64,000 nucleotides of DNA from Ditylenchus dipsaci (GCA_004194705.1 SADC01000160.1:186001-250000), one strand, 5' to 3'; counted from the stretch's first letter, positions 34,348-45,067 are shown. Program-made: numbers and translations. Notes: generated by a model from the letters alone, not told the origin.

Positions 34348-36075
34348 TTAGTTTTACTGCTGAGAAAGTGTGGCAAAAATATTTCATCCTTTTCTTTATA
34401 TCCTTTTAATGAATCCATGCAAGAAGAGGAGAAATGGCAGTTGACGCGGGAACCTGGTGAATTTCACCCACCAGTAAAGAAGGACGTCATCCTTAACTTG
34501 CAAATAACCTCACTGGCACTCTTCTCCCAACTCCTACAGATGCCTCATTTGAAGAGGCTAGATTTAAGAGGAATCTTTTTCGATTGGCCCCACCAACGGA
34601 CCAGACTAGTGAAGTAGCGGGCCGTCAGTTGGAAATTATTGGAGAATCATGTGGTGCGCACTTGGAAGATCTCAACTTGACTTTGTGTGCGGGCAGGGCA
34701 AGTTGGTGTTTATATTGAAATTGGCCAAGTTTTGGTTTCAGAGCACTAGAGATCCACCAATGATTATCAGTAGAAGCCTGCACAACTTTCTCGCCTCCTG
34801 TCCTCGGCTGAAACATCTCAGGGCTGACATGAACAACCATTCAATAGAGTTCACGGGCAGCTCTTTTCTGTATCTGGCCAGAGGAATGCGCTCGCTATCT
34901 TTTTGGCAAACATGGTTGCCCTCTAGTGAATTGCGTCAAATTGCAGATCGAAGTGGCTCGACTTTGCAAAGCCTTTGTTTTAAATTTCATAGGGATGCCA
35001 AAGTTGAAGACTTGATTTGTTTGTTTCAAAAGCTGACATGGTATTTCTTTCGATTCAGAATACCGTATTTATTTCGATGGACAGGCATGCCCGTCCATCG
35101 GAATAAATATGGTAGTTTTCGTTTCTAATAAAAAGTAAGTTTGGTTCAGCTTGCAACATCTGCAAATTGATTTTCGCGGTGGGTCGAAGCAACCAGGCTT
35201 ACTTACCCATCTGCCGTTCACACAGCTTATGCGTGACTCTCTAATTTGCATTCAGCTTTTTGTTCTTGTCAATTCTCAGGTAAAATATGATTTTTTCGGC
35301 ACAAATATGGAAGTTGTGCTTTTTTCAAAGGGTTGGACATTTCAATTACTAAAGACGGATCCAAACCTGGCTTACAGGTTTAATTTTATAGCTGCTGCCA
35401 TCAATCTTCAGCACTAAATTTCGTTGCCTAAAAACCCTGGAGTACTTAGGCAGTGAAAAGAGAGACCCGTCTCTTCCTGAAGTGCTGACAATGATTGGCA
35501 GCTTGCGGCTCACAAATAATTTCCCAAATCTTGTGAATCTCTGCATTCAGGATTCAAGGACTCTAGATGATAATGCCCTGAAAATTCTAGCTATGCTCAA
35601 CAATCTGGAGGTCAATAGCCCCCATAAGACTATTATCTCTAAATTAGCCCAGTTATCTTAGGCTCTGAGAATAATTTACTGTCCCAAGGTGACGGTGGTT
35701 GGTATCAGCTACTTTCTTGATCGCTGCACAGTACATTTCCACCATTTGGAATTAGGGAACCAGCTAGCCGAAGAGGGTATACTAGAGCTGGTCCACCAGT
35801 GTGTAGATCGCCGTCACTCGGCAATGCAACGTCCAGCCTGGTTCGTAGAGGATCCACAGCGCAAAGTGCCTGCCGACGCCAGACTCTTTTATTTTCTCCG
35901 CTACATAGAGTTTATGGTCAGTATTGGCCAGTCACGTGATGGTGAACCCATCAATTGGAACTATCCAAGGAAATACAAGGAAACATATGACAACATGAAC
36001 ATGCATCCCTGGGTGGTGTTCTCCAAACCTCCTGAGTTATTTCACTTCGAAATGGAGGACAAAATATATTTATAG
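34348..36075 (+). CDS. leucine-rich-repeat protein (F-box/LRR-like), partial 5'
   Basis: Five exons: 34348-34697, 34742-35040, 35150-35279, 35392-35610 and 35662-36075 (TAG). Phases agree at all junctions. Intron 1 is a 44-nt GC-AG intron (donor agg|gcaagt). The others are GT-AG (109, 112 and 51 nt). The protein has irregular LRRs: LVLLLRKCGKNISSFSL, MPHLKRLDLRGIFFDW, CPRLKHLRADMN, LQSLCFKF, LQHLQIDFRG, FRCLKTLEYLG, LVNLCIQDSRTLDDNAL and LEALRIIYCPKVTVV. This pattern is typical of F-box/LRR substrate receptors of SCF ubiquitin ligases. The F-box itself is not seen and would be 5' of 34348. One frame break near 34600 (two surplus bases in a C run) is needed to continue exon 1. A small palindromic MITE sits in intron 2 (35064-35117). 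Downstream ends in AT-rich DNA before the RT relic. Confidence 0.7.
35064..35117. mobile_element. 54-bp palindrome inside an intron
   Basis: The halves taccgtatttatttcgatgg and ccatcggaataaatatggta face each other around acaggcatgcccgt. The termini match the taccgtattt MITE family, in minimal form. It lies in the 109-nt intron of the LRR gene. Confidence 0.75.
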
Positions 36076-36245
36076 TCTTTTTTGTAATCGTGTATAATTT
36101 GTTTTAACAGTAAAATCTTTAAAAGCCACAATCGCAAACCAATAGCCTGTTGTGAGTACATTTATTTGTTTTCGAGTTTTTTTTATATACATGTTTAGAC
36201 CAGTTTTGAAAAGTTGATAAGTTATTTAGTAGCTAAGATTATCAG

Positions 36246-36873
36246 CTACAATATGGGACTTACTTCTCGAAAAAAATCTTCCAAAAATTCATATAAAACA
36301 TAATGGCAAAAAAAACATAATACCACGTCGTCGACATACGCAAGGACATAATATAAACCGTATAATACACTGGATAATGCTCTATTGAACATACTGGTTG
36401 CGTTCCGCAAACCAAGAGGCATCATGGTCATCTGATAGACTTTGTCTTCAGTGATCACTCCGCACTTTCGACTTGCATCAGTATCTAAAGGTATTTGCAT
36501 ATACCCACTGGAGAGATCTAGACTGGTGAAGTAAGTTGCCTTGCTTAAATCTTCGATAATAGTATCGATTCTGGGTAACGGGTATAGATCTGGGTATGTC
36601 ACCTTGTTTAGTTCCCGAACATCTATGCAAGGTCTAAGACTTCCGTCTTTTTTTCTGGACTATAACTAAACTGGAGACCCAGGGAGTGTCTGATTCAATC
36701 ATAACTCCACTGGATACTAATGTCTGGATATGCTTCTTGATCTCCTCTTTATATTTAAACGGAGTCTTAAAGATTTTAGCTTTAACTGGGACCTCCGTAG
36801 AAGTTTCAATAGACTGGGGTTTGATCCAACATTGGCCGAGATCGTATCTGGATATCTGTAGCAGACTATCCAA
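36246..36873 (-). pseudogene. Ty3/gypsy reverse transcriptase fragment
   Basis: Minus-strand frames carry the RT fingers-palm order of Ty3/gypsy Pol: DLGQCWIKPQSIETS, a 'GVMIESDTPWVSSLV' segment, CIDVRELNKVTYPDLYPLPR, FTSLDLSSGYMQI, MMPLGLRNATSMFNR and the catalytic YVDD. One frame break occurs in an A run at about 36650. Coding stops just after YVDD, so thumb, RNase H and integrase are missing at this site. CCAG is strongly over-represented on the coding strand. It is a relic, not a working element. Confidence 0.9.
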
Positions 36874-36879
36874 AGGTAG

Positions 36880-37025
36880 ATTTGTCCAGCGCCGATCGTT
36901 CGAGTGAGCAAAAGCTCGAGCTCCAGAAAATAATTAACCAGTATGATGATGTGTTTAGTAAATCCAGATACGATCTCGGCCAATGTCGGATCGAACCCCA
37001 GTTTATTGAAACTTCTACGGAGGAC
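36880..37025 (+). pseudogene. inverted copy of the RT N-terminal region
   Basis: Plus-strand frame reads YDDVFSKSRYDLGQCRIEPQ. It matches the minus-strand DLGQCWIKPQSIETS segment at 36800-36860 in reverse orientation. The two copies face each other and form an inverted junction near 36900. At this point the CCAG bias changes strand. Confidence 0.75.
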
Positions 37026-39590
37026 TACCCAGGATGAATGGCCCAGACAGTTCCAGACGTATATAGACATTTCGAATGCCTTACAAGCGTTTGAGAATGC
37101 TATTGCCCAGCAAGCGATGTAATTAGCCAGTACAAAGGTGGATGTTGTAAAACTGAAGTCGAATCATCACATTGTTTTGCAAGTGACTGATGTACCCAGA
37201 TTAAGCCCAGATCAAAGCAAAACACGTTGGCAGTGTTTTGTCCCAGGCAAAAGCGTTTCATTATGTGTGAAAGACCTAGAAAATATCTACCATCTTATGG
37301 CAGACTTTCTTATTACGAAGGTCTTCAATGAGAATGGCAACATGGTGCGCATTAAAGCCAAGCGATATGTGTATCATGAAGCCATCTCAGTTGCAATTTT
37401 CAAACCCAGTTCAGGAGGTTTATACTCCTTCCAGAAGTAGTTCGTCTGTACCCAGTCATAAGTCATAGTCCAGTGTGTCGAACATGGATGAAGGCCCCCA
37501 GATAAAAATTCCCAGGATGATGATGCCCAGGATGAAAAGGATAAAGATACCCAGGATATGGAAACCCAGAAAATTGACGAACCCAGTAAAGATGATAACG
37601 TTTTCATCAACCCAGAACAGTCAGGTATAGCAGATTTACTGCGAAACCAACCAGTAGATTTAGGTTGGACTGCTGAAGCACCAGCTAAAGCAGTGATCCC
37701 AGCTAAGACGAAAGTCACTACCCAGCAAGATTTTCTTAGTTACGATAAGGAAAAATATCAACTTATCGGCCCAGTCTTACGTACTGTCTTATGTACTGGC
37801 CCAGTCTTACGTACTCAAGTATTCTGACTACGAATGCGTCGGTAGGTCCCAGATTTCTTCTCTCCAGTTTGACGCCAGCGACTATGAACTCTGGTCAGAA
37901 GAGTTCTCTACCAGAAAAACGATCTATGGTTAGTATTTGACAATTATTCTACTGGCATTGAAACCAGGGTAAATGTTGAGTCGATCTTCTACAGACGAAT
38001 TCAGTTCACCGAGTCCAGGGATGCTCATATCTACTGCGTACTTCATGGTGTCCAGTCTAGTTATAAGATCCCAGCTGATACCCAGATAGAAAGTTCTCGC
38101 ATCGACGCAGCTTTGCCTGAGTTCGATTGCGTATCCAGAGACCAAATTGAAGATGTCTTGGCATCTTTCGATTTGTTAGTCGACCCAGAACAGGCTAGAG
38201 TCTAGAGGCTAGAATTCTTCTTGAAGATAACCCAGTTGTTACGTTTGATGGTGGCCAGGTACAGGAAAAACCCAGTTATTGTGCTACGCTTGCGAAGCAC
38301 TCTCCAGTCTTTATAAGAACTTGGTCAAAATACTAGTTGTTTTGCCAAACCCAGATTCATATGCCCAGTTACCGCGCGTATCGCTTAAGAAAATTGGAAA
38401 GATTCAGCGGCGACGTGATCCAGACCTTGAATGAACATAACGTTCTATTCATTGAGTCCAGAGAAACATTCAGTTCAAAGCTTGGTAGGCCTCTGAAAAT
38501 TTTCAGTGTCTATCAACATGCCCAGATTTTCTTAGAAATGCCCAGGAAACAGGCCTTTGCTTGACCCAGTTACGAAAGAAACGTTCCAGAATTATGTCAG
38601 ATTGATGGAAACTCATCCAAACAATCTGATATATAACCCAGGTATTTTACAGTTGTTACCTAAGTACGACAAACCCAGATAAATTGTGACGACGGCAGCC
38701 ATTGCCGAAATCACCCCAGAACTACTTGTGGATGTTACCCAAATTATCGTAGATAATGTAGGTGACATGCCACTGTCCAGTCTCATGTCTATTAAATCCA
38801 GATGTACCCAGACTCACAATTGATCATTGCTGGTGACAGCAGATCAATAGGCCCAGAAACTGTCCTTATGACAGACTCCAATTGGCGTAGGTTTGGTCTA
38901 CGACCATTAATGTCGGTTGTCAAAGCCCAGCCTCTACATACCCAGCCGATTGTCTTACTTAACAACTACACACATCACCCAGCTATTGTGTCGTTAACAT
39001 CCCGAGATAGCCAGAGACCTGTCTAGGCTGCTAGTCAAGGTCGTCCCAGAGAACAACAACCTAGTATTAGTTGTGTGCGCTTCTCGCCATGACATGATGT
39101 ACCTGAGGGAACATCTCCAGAATGAAATCAGCCGAGGTGAATTCGATGTCGACTACATCTCTAGGCTCCCAGAATACTATACCCCAGCTGTGATTTTTGT
39201 TACCAGTCGAACAAACCAGATGTTCCGATGGACCTGTATGATATTACAGTTGCCTATCGCCCAGTTATTCATGCGTTAAGGCATGCTTTATATGGTGTGT
39301 TCATAGTAGGAGATACGACATATCTATCCAGAATCCCAGAATCTCCTTTCTCCAGATGGCTTAGAGAAGCTGCCAGATTTACTTACCCAGTCAAGTCTCG
39401 AGAATATATCGAGGCTATAACCCAGTTTTGTTGATAAGATCCCAGCAGAGTACTCTAAAGAGGATGCTATCTTGTCAAACGGACAGCCGCTGAGTGCTAT
39501 CTGTTCTCTCCAGAAGTTGTATGAACCCCAGACTACAATTCCGTTTCCGATTTCTCCAAAGGATGACGATCATAAATTGTAAACCCAGAG
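37026..39590 (+). pseudogene. decayed SF1 (UPF1-like) helicase in CCAG-saturated DNA
   Basis: Overlapping plus-strand frames, broken by shifts and a few stops, follow the order of a superfamily 1 helicase. An N-terminal part (LSPDQSKTRWQCFVPGKSVS) precedes a region with IVTTAAIAEITPELL (motif Ia-like), VDNVGDMPL (motif II position, DE replaced by DN), IIAGDSRSIGPE (motif III position; usual GDxxQLxP), LLNNYTHHPAI (motif IV), VLVVCASRHDMMYLREHL, VIFVTSRTN (motif V-like) and HALYGVFIVGD (motif VI-like). A P-loop was not found. Walker B acid and the motif III Gln are changed, so even before decay it may have been inactive. The order and spacing match nematode DNA2/NAM7-like helicases. About one CCAG occurs per 30 bases on the coding strand. 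Confidence 0.65.
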
Positions 39591-40430
39591 AATAAGGAAC
39601 TTTTACCCCGAAAGTAAAATTGATCCCAGTTACGTTGTGTCTAAATAGTACAAGTACTCTTCCCAGTTCAAACCCAGTTACGCAAACTTATCAAATACCC
39701 AGTAAAAACCCATTACGTGAGAAGATACCCCAGTTTTTAAGTTATCTGCAAATATCTCTTTTACTTAGAGTCCCAGTTTAAAAGGGCTACAGTTTAAACG
39801 CTTTTCCAGTAGCAAATACTCAGAAGAATTTGGTACTTAAGCCCGAATTTAACTAATCCCCCAGCTTAATAGGAATAATTACCCAGTATGTGTGACGTTC
39901 TCAAAGTCTTTCGACTCTACCCAGTCTAAAAAACCCCAATTACCCAGGTTTGATTTGAGAGCATCGTGTAGTCTTAGATGTGAAGGTGTACTAATGGTGG
40001 CGAACTTAGTTTTCCAGGTGCGCTCCGCTCCCGTGAAAAGAGATGTCCAGCTTGCGGGGTCGACGAACCAGAAAACAGGGCAGGAGGAAGAAAAAGAATA
40101 AGAAAAAGCAATTGGATATGGGGGTCAGCGCAGACCAGCAAAAGCAAAGCTTCGTCGTCTCAAAGCAGCAGCAATCAAATGATTCCGCTTTGCCAATCCA
40201 GTCTCCAGTCTATAGTAAGCAGGAGCCAGTCTCCAGTGAAGCCAGCTGATGTCGACGGTGCACAATTCCCGTCCGGTGGTGCTCAATCCCGCCAGCAGAT
40301 GGATCAAATCAAGCGCTAGCTCAAAGCAATTCTCCAGACGCAAATCAAATCTCTGCAAATACCAGCTGAAGCATCCAGGACAAAAGCAAGCCAGTCAAGA
40401 TCTCCAGTCGGCAAAAGTGCAGAAATTCTC
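39590..40430 (+). pseudogene. CCAG-rich stretch with basic Gag-like tail
   Basis: 39590-39890 has no long frame. From 40043 a Lys/Arg-rich segment (RKQGRRKKKNKKKQ) is followed by Gln/Ser-rich sequence. Another plus frame leads into the ITQKEEERQRLDERV segment also found inverted at 40960-41010. The charge would fit a nucleic-acid-binding tail. Frame breaks are frequent. Confidence 0.45.
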
Positions 40431-40845
40431 GAAAATTTTCTGAAGATTACCCAGAAAGAAGAAGAACGCCAGCGACTTGATGAACGTGTGAAACCGCCAG
40501 ATGAACCCAGATTAGGGACATTTTTGTGAATGTTCTTGAGGAACGATCCAGTAACATGGCTCACGCCATATCCAGAAACTTAGAACCTAGTTCTGACCCA
40601 GTTAAGGTAGAAAAACCAGTTGAGTTAGGTGGTTTAAACCCAGAACAAATACATGTGTCTAGTGCATATGACCCAGACAACGTCTATCTTAGACGTATTC
40701 ATGAGCTTGAAGAAGCCTTAGGCTTTCAAAGTGTCATGCCCAGAAGTGGAGGATGTAGAGAATCCTGACCCAGGTGCGATTTTGACTGTCAATAGACATG
40801 TCGATGGATCAAAACCCCAGTATATCTGGGCTTCTGGGCCTAGAG
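40430..40845 (+). pseudogene. Gag-like fragment (plus-strand copy)
   Basis: Plus-strand frames include FLKITQKEEERQRLDERVK, a short break, then ERSSNMAHAISRNLEPSSDP and YDPDNVYLRRIHELEEALGF. The first part is repeated on the minus strand at 40845-41010 with few differences (KITQKEQERQRLDERVK). The two copies form a tail-facing inverted repeat with an unpaired centre of roughly 230 bases. Confidence 0.65.
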
Positions 40846-42370
40846 TAATTTACTGGGTCAGAACTAGGTTCTAAGTTTCTGGATATGGCGTGAGCCATGT
40901 TACTGGATCGTTCTTAAAGAACATTCACAAAAATGTCCCTTATCTGGGTTCATCTGGCGGTTTCACACGTTCATCAAGTCGCTGGCGTTCTTGTTCTTTC
41001 TGGGTAATCTTCAGAAAATGTTCAACAATTTCTGTAGACCAATCTGGGTCACGTCTAAGTTCGTGTAATAATTCTGGGGAGAGTCTCTTTTTAAGATGCT
41101 CTAACATTCTCTGGCGTATTTTTCTGGGTTTTCTCCTTGTGCGCTAATCTCGTAAGTTCAGACACTTGAAGGTAGAATTGCACAGTCTGGGTACCTTTTT
41201 GTCTGGCCTTATCTAATTCCTGGGTCCTCCTCATACGAACCATTTCCGTATCCGTAAGAGTGAGCAGTTTCTAGATGCACTTTTCAAAAGACTGGGAAGG
41301 TTCTCGGCAGTAAGATCATGAATTACATCATACGCCAGGCCTTCTAAATTATCTTTTAGTCTGGCTAACTTCATCGTTTCCGACAAGTTTCCACCATACC
41401 ATCGATTTTATTCTGGAACTGCTGTAGCCACTTGTCCAGATCTTGTCCAGGTTCACACTAAACATGGGGATTGGTGTGGAGTTGTTCATGAACAAGTACT
41501 CGCAGTCTGGTTCAAAATCACTGGGTACTGTCTTGCTTGACATTGAACTGGATGTTAAACTGGGTGGATGATGACTTTCGTCGTCTTCCAGAAGATATTG
41601 TAAATTCTGGGCTTTCCACTCTTGGATACGACTAACTTCTGGGTCACCTGTTTCAACTGGGTAGTCCTTGACAGACTCTTTTACAAGATCTGGGTTTTTA
41701 TCTGGGTATACAATGACATCTGGGTTACTTTTCACAGACACTTCTATCACATCTGGGTTTTTATCTGGGTCAGCCACTAAATTCGTAGCTGGATCTAACT
41801 GGGGAAACGCTACTGGGTTAACATGACTCTGGGTAACATCAGCGACAGGCACGGATTTTGCAATTTTTTGCTGACTGGGTTGCAAACGCGCTGGGTTGTC
41901 GTTCAAGACACTATTCTGGGTATTCTCTGCACTCGCGACATCCACAACTGGGTTCGTTTCAACTAAGTTGACATGCAGAACATGTCCACTCTCGGTCGTT
42001 TCAACTGGGGTTGTTTTCAAAACAACTTCATTCTGGATCCTAACATTGACTGGGTCCATCATTGTCGCAACGATTTCAGGAGTGCTACTGCATCTGGATC
42101 GTAAAGGTTTGATTCTGGTTTTGGACATCTCTGCAACCTTTAACTTGAGAGCCATTAATTGCTGGTCGTGTTCCAGTATAAGGTCACTTCTTGCAAAGCA
42201 CACAGTTTTAGCGGAATCAACCAGTACCTGGGTTTTATAAGTCTGGGCTTCGACAAATTCTTTGAGTTCAATTTTTTGTTCATCGAAACTCTCGAGAATG
42301 TCGTTCTGGAGACGTATCTGGGTCTGAAGACTCTGTAACTTAGACTGGGTAAGCTGTTCTTCTTCTAGTA
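40845..42370 (-). pseudogene. Ty3/gypsy Gag polyprotein relic
   Basis: The longest open frame in the window (42203-41349, 284 codons) is Pro/Asp/Val-rich with repeated NPDVI, DKNPDL and NPVVDV words. Another frame continues with DKWLQQFQNKIDGM, then after a shift KLARLKDNLEGLAYDVIHDL, and then KIRQRMLEHLKKRLSPELL and FLKITQKEQERQRLDERVK. The W..F...I ... KLA.L...L.G.A pattern is that of retrotransposon Gag capsid domains. No CCHC knuckle is seen. CCAG saturates the coding strand in all three codon positions. It lies in the same orientation as the RT fragment at 36.2 kb, with the helicase block between them inverted. Confidence 0.7.
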
Positions 42371-42489
42371 TAGACTGGGTTTAATTAAATAGCTCCAAAC
42401 TACTCAAAACAAGCCTAAGCATTTTAAAAACACCATGAAAACTGCAAACGATCGAGAGCCAATTCAAGCAATATGATGATCTACGGACA

Positions 42490-43850
42490 TTTACTTCAAG
42501 AAAGCGAAAATTTTAAAGACAGTGATATATATTTTTGTTTAAAATTCATGAGGACCTTCCTACTTGCAGATGCACTATTTGTAACTCCTTTATGTCCGGA
42601 AGTCTTCAAAGTCAGCTGAGAGAACGTTCTTTCCACAGATCCATAATGCGTTGAAGAAGCGAGCACAGAGAAAACAACAGGCGGAATTCTTTTGTATACC
42701 TTGAAAAGCAAGCTGAAATTTTCAAGCCAACCACTTTACCACTCAAAAAGTGAATTTTCCAAAAAAATTACTAAAATTCTTACTAGAAATGTGATTTCAT
42801 TTTAGCCCAAGCTTCCCATCCAACAAGAACATCGATGCAACAAACGGATGGATCGAAAAAAGATGCAGCCACATAAATGGATCACTTCCTCTTTGACCAG
42901 ATGAAAGAACGTGCTCAAATCACAACTGAAGTCTCCTATTCAACGAAGCGCATACCTCAGAAAAAATTTGTCGGTCATAAAGTAAATATCTGAGTCAGAT
43001 TCAAAAATACAAAAACCTGCCTTCAAAAACTTGATCACTTGATAAATCTAAGTGGAGCCGATATTATATTAGCATCATGCAAAATTTCTTCAAAAGACTG
43101 GCGATTTCCACACCAGTATGACGACCTTCTATATCAACACATTCAAGAGCTGCGACTTCAAAGGAATTCGATTGATCACACCAATAATGAGCTGCTACAC
43201 CAAGAAAGCTAGCTTTCATACCCTTCGTAGTTGCAATATCGCAGGAGATTGTTATTTTGTCAGATGATTGTCTGATTCTTTCACGCACAGTTGACATAGT
43301 AGACTCACATTCTTTGGCAACCAGACCAGTAAGCGAACGTCTGCTCGGTACTTCAATTCCAGGAATCATTGAAAGAAGAGCCTTATATTTTTATTTCAGT
43401 AATATTTCTCATTTCTTAAATGAAAAACCTTTAGGTACGGATTTTTTTAGCATGGCAAAGAGACATTGATGAGGTTGAAGCATAAAGAGCCAAAAGTCTT
43501 GATGGATCATTGTTGAAAACCGGAAGATACGGGTGGAAGCTAGATAGATGACGCTCAGCATTGCTGGCTGTCAGATTTTCTTTAGTCTTGTGACCACATT
43601 CTGAACGAAAACCACTGTTGAAGAATTTGAAGAAGATAGAGGCTAAACGGAAGACTTCTAACAGTCAAATTTCAAATCCAGACTCTAGTAAGGCACCTTT
43701 CGGACAGTCTTCCTTTTTTTGCTTGAATTCAGTAAAGGCAAGAGAAGACGTCAAAGTTTCGTTTTCCACCATCGAAGCACTTGATATATAACTAAAATAC
43801 AGCGTAAGTATAGAAAAGTAGAACAGAATACAAAAACAGCGCAATATCAA
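42490..43850 (-). pseudogene. hAT transposase relic
   Basis: Two minus-strand frames belong to a hAT-type transposase. At 43369-43064: KITISCDIATTKGMKASFLG, then AAHYWCDQ and IEGRHTGVEIASLLKKF, which matches the RNase H-like catalytic start with the 'H-T-G' block. At 42711-42496: FSVLASSTHYGSVERTFSQL, the C-terminal dimerisation motif (SSxxxVERxFS). The sequence between them is broken by stops. The 43850-43665 frame (ENETLTSSLAFTEFKQKKE) may be N-terminal. No intact ORF or clear TIRs were found. Confidence 0.7.
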
Positions 43851-43889
43851 TTGAAGATATCACCAAAAAAGCAGTACATAGAGATGATT

Positions 43890-44220
43890 CAAATCGAATT
43901 CGAATCACAAAAAAGCTTTCAGTCATTCAAATTAGCTGTGACTAAAATTATACAAAAAGCCGTGATTAAAATTGGCCGTGATTCAAATTAGACAAATAAA
44001 TTTGAATCATTAAGAGCAATGATTTAAATTAGCTGTGATTCAAATGACACAAATAAATTTGAATCACCAAAATAAGTTATTTTATTTTAAATAACAATGA
44101 TTCAAATTAGCCCTGATTCAAATTTATTTCGACCAAATAAATTTGAACGTAATTTGAATCACAGCAATTTTTTTCCCGCAAAGATTCAAATTACAAAAAT
44201 GATTCAAATGGCCAACACTG
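43890..44220. repeat. degenerate 'gattcaaattagc' tandem repeat
   Basis: More than fifteen variants of (t)gattcaaattagc(c)gtg occur in about 320 bases, many with the core 'ttcaaatt'. It resembles a decayed minisatellite with alternating orientation words (aaatttgaatca). It ends directly at the TTAA of the piggyBac remnant. Confidence 0.7.
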
Positions 44221-44375
44221 ATTAACCCCTTTTTTCCCACGGGTATGAAAATTAACCTGAAAATTTCAAAAAAAATTTTTCTTTGGAAACATCATATACA
44301 GGGGTAAAAGTACCGGTAAAAATGTTGTCAAAAATAGCCTCTGATAATGAAAAATATGAGATTTTGCTATTTTCG

Positions 44376-44965
44376 TTAGTTTTTCACGTGGAATTCTTTG
44401 AAGCAAGGTACAGGATGCAGGCCTACATTACATTTTTTCGCATTTCTTGTTAGTTCTGCCATCAAAAACCCGCAGTGAAGAGATAAGTCTGTTGTGGCAA
44501 TCCAATGATTGTACCCGTCAAGCCGCACACTCTCGCTTACTCGCTTAGAAGTTAGTTGTCTATCTTGGGATGATCTTCGGCTGGGTCCTGTGGGTGGACT
44601 TCCATATGTTTGCATATAGGAGGTGGCAACATAGCGGCGAAACTGGAGGTAGTCCCACTTAGGGTGGACTTTTCTATACAACTGCCAGGCGTTGTGCACT
44701 GCAGTATCTACTCCAAAGCAGAAGCACGACCACCACCACTTCTTGGAGCCAATGGAAACCCTATAGTTATTGATATTTTGGTCCATTCTGTCCACACCAC
44801 CCATGTGCTTGTTGTAGCAGGCTACAGTGTTTGGCTGCTCGATCTGGATCCTTTTCTTTTCCTTGGCCGGCCTACGGCTTACGGAATGCATTGAACCCAG
44901 GTCGAAGACATCGACTGGATCTATCTCTGGGTCCAGGGAGTTGCCCGGGTATTCACTGTATTGAG
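44376..44965 (-). pseudogene. piggyBac transposase, C-terminal part
   Basis: The frame contains YNKHMGGVDRMDQNINNY followed by KKWWWSCFCFGVDTAVHNAW. This is the diagnostic third-Asp region of piggyBac (DDE_Tnp_1_7) transposases. A tail with MQTYGSPPTGPSRRSSQDR follows, and the C-terminal Cys knuckles are poor (only CGFLMAELTRNAKKC). The frame also reads through FDLGSMHSV upstream. The first two catalytic Asp regions are absent. Confidence 0.85.
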
Positions 44966-45067
44966 GGAACTGAGGTAAATCTCTTTCTTGTGTCCACTAC
45001 CTGGACTTCGAATAGCCGGCTAGCGTGTCTGGATCTAAATTTTCTGTTCTATAATTCTAATACACAA

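Noticed and set aside
37374..37718. 114-codon minus-strand ORF rich in Ser/Trp
   Set aside because: Antisense to the CCAG-rich helicase region; CTGG words read as Leu/Trp/Gly and Ser keep the frame open by composition.
37138..40850. CCAG as a regularly inserted 4-5 nt element to be removed to restore a protein
   Set aside because: Tested by reading frames around individual sites: in many places CCAG is in frame and needed (for example around 38580-38660 and 38700-38760), while frame shifts differ in size from site to site. The motif is part of the sequence, not a uniform insertion.
41896..42240. 114-codon plus-strand ORF
   Set aside because: Antisense to the Gag-like frame and explained by the same compositional effect.
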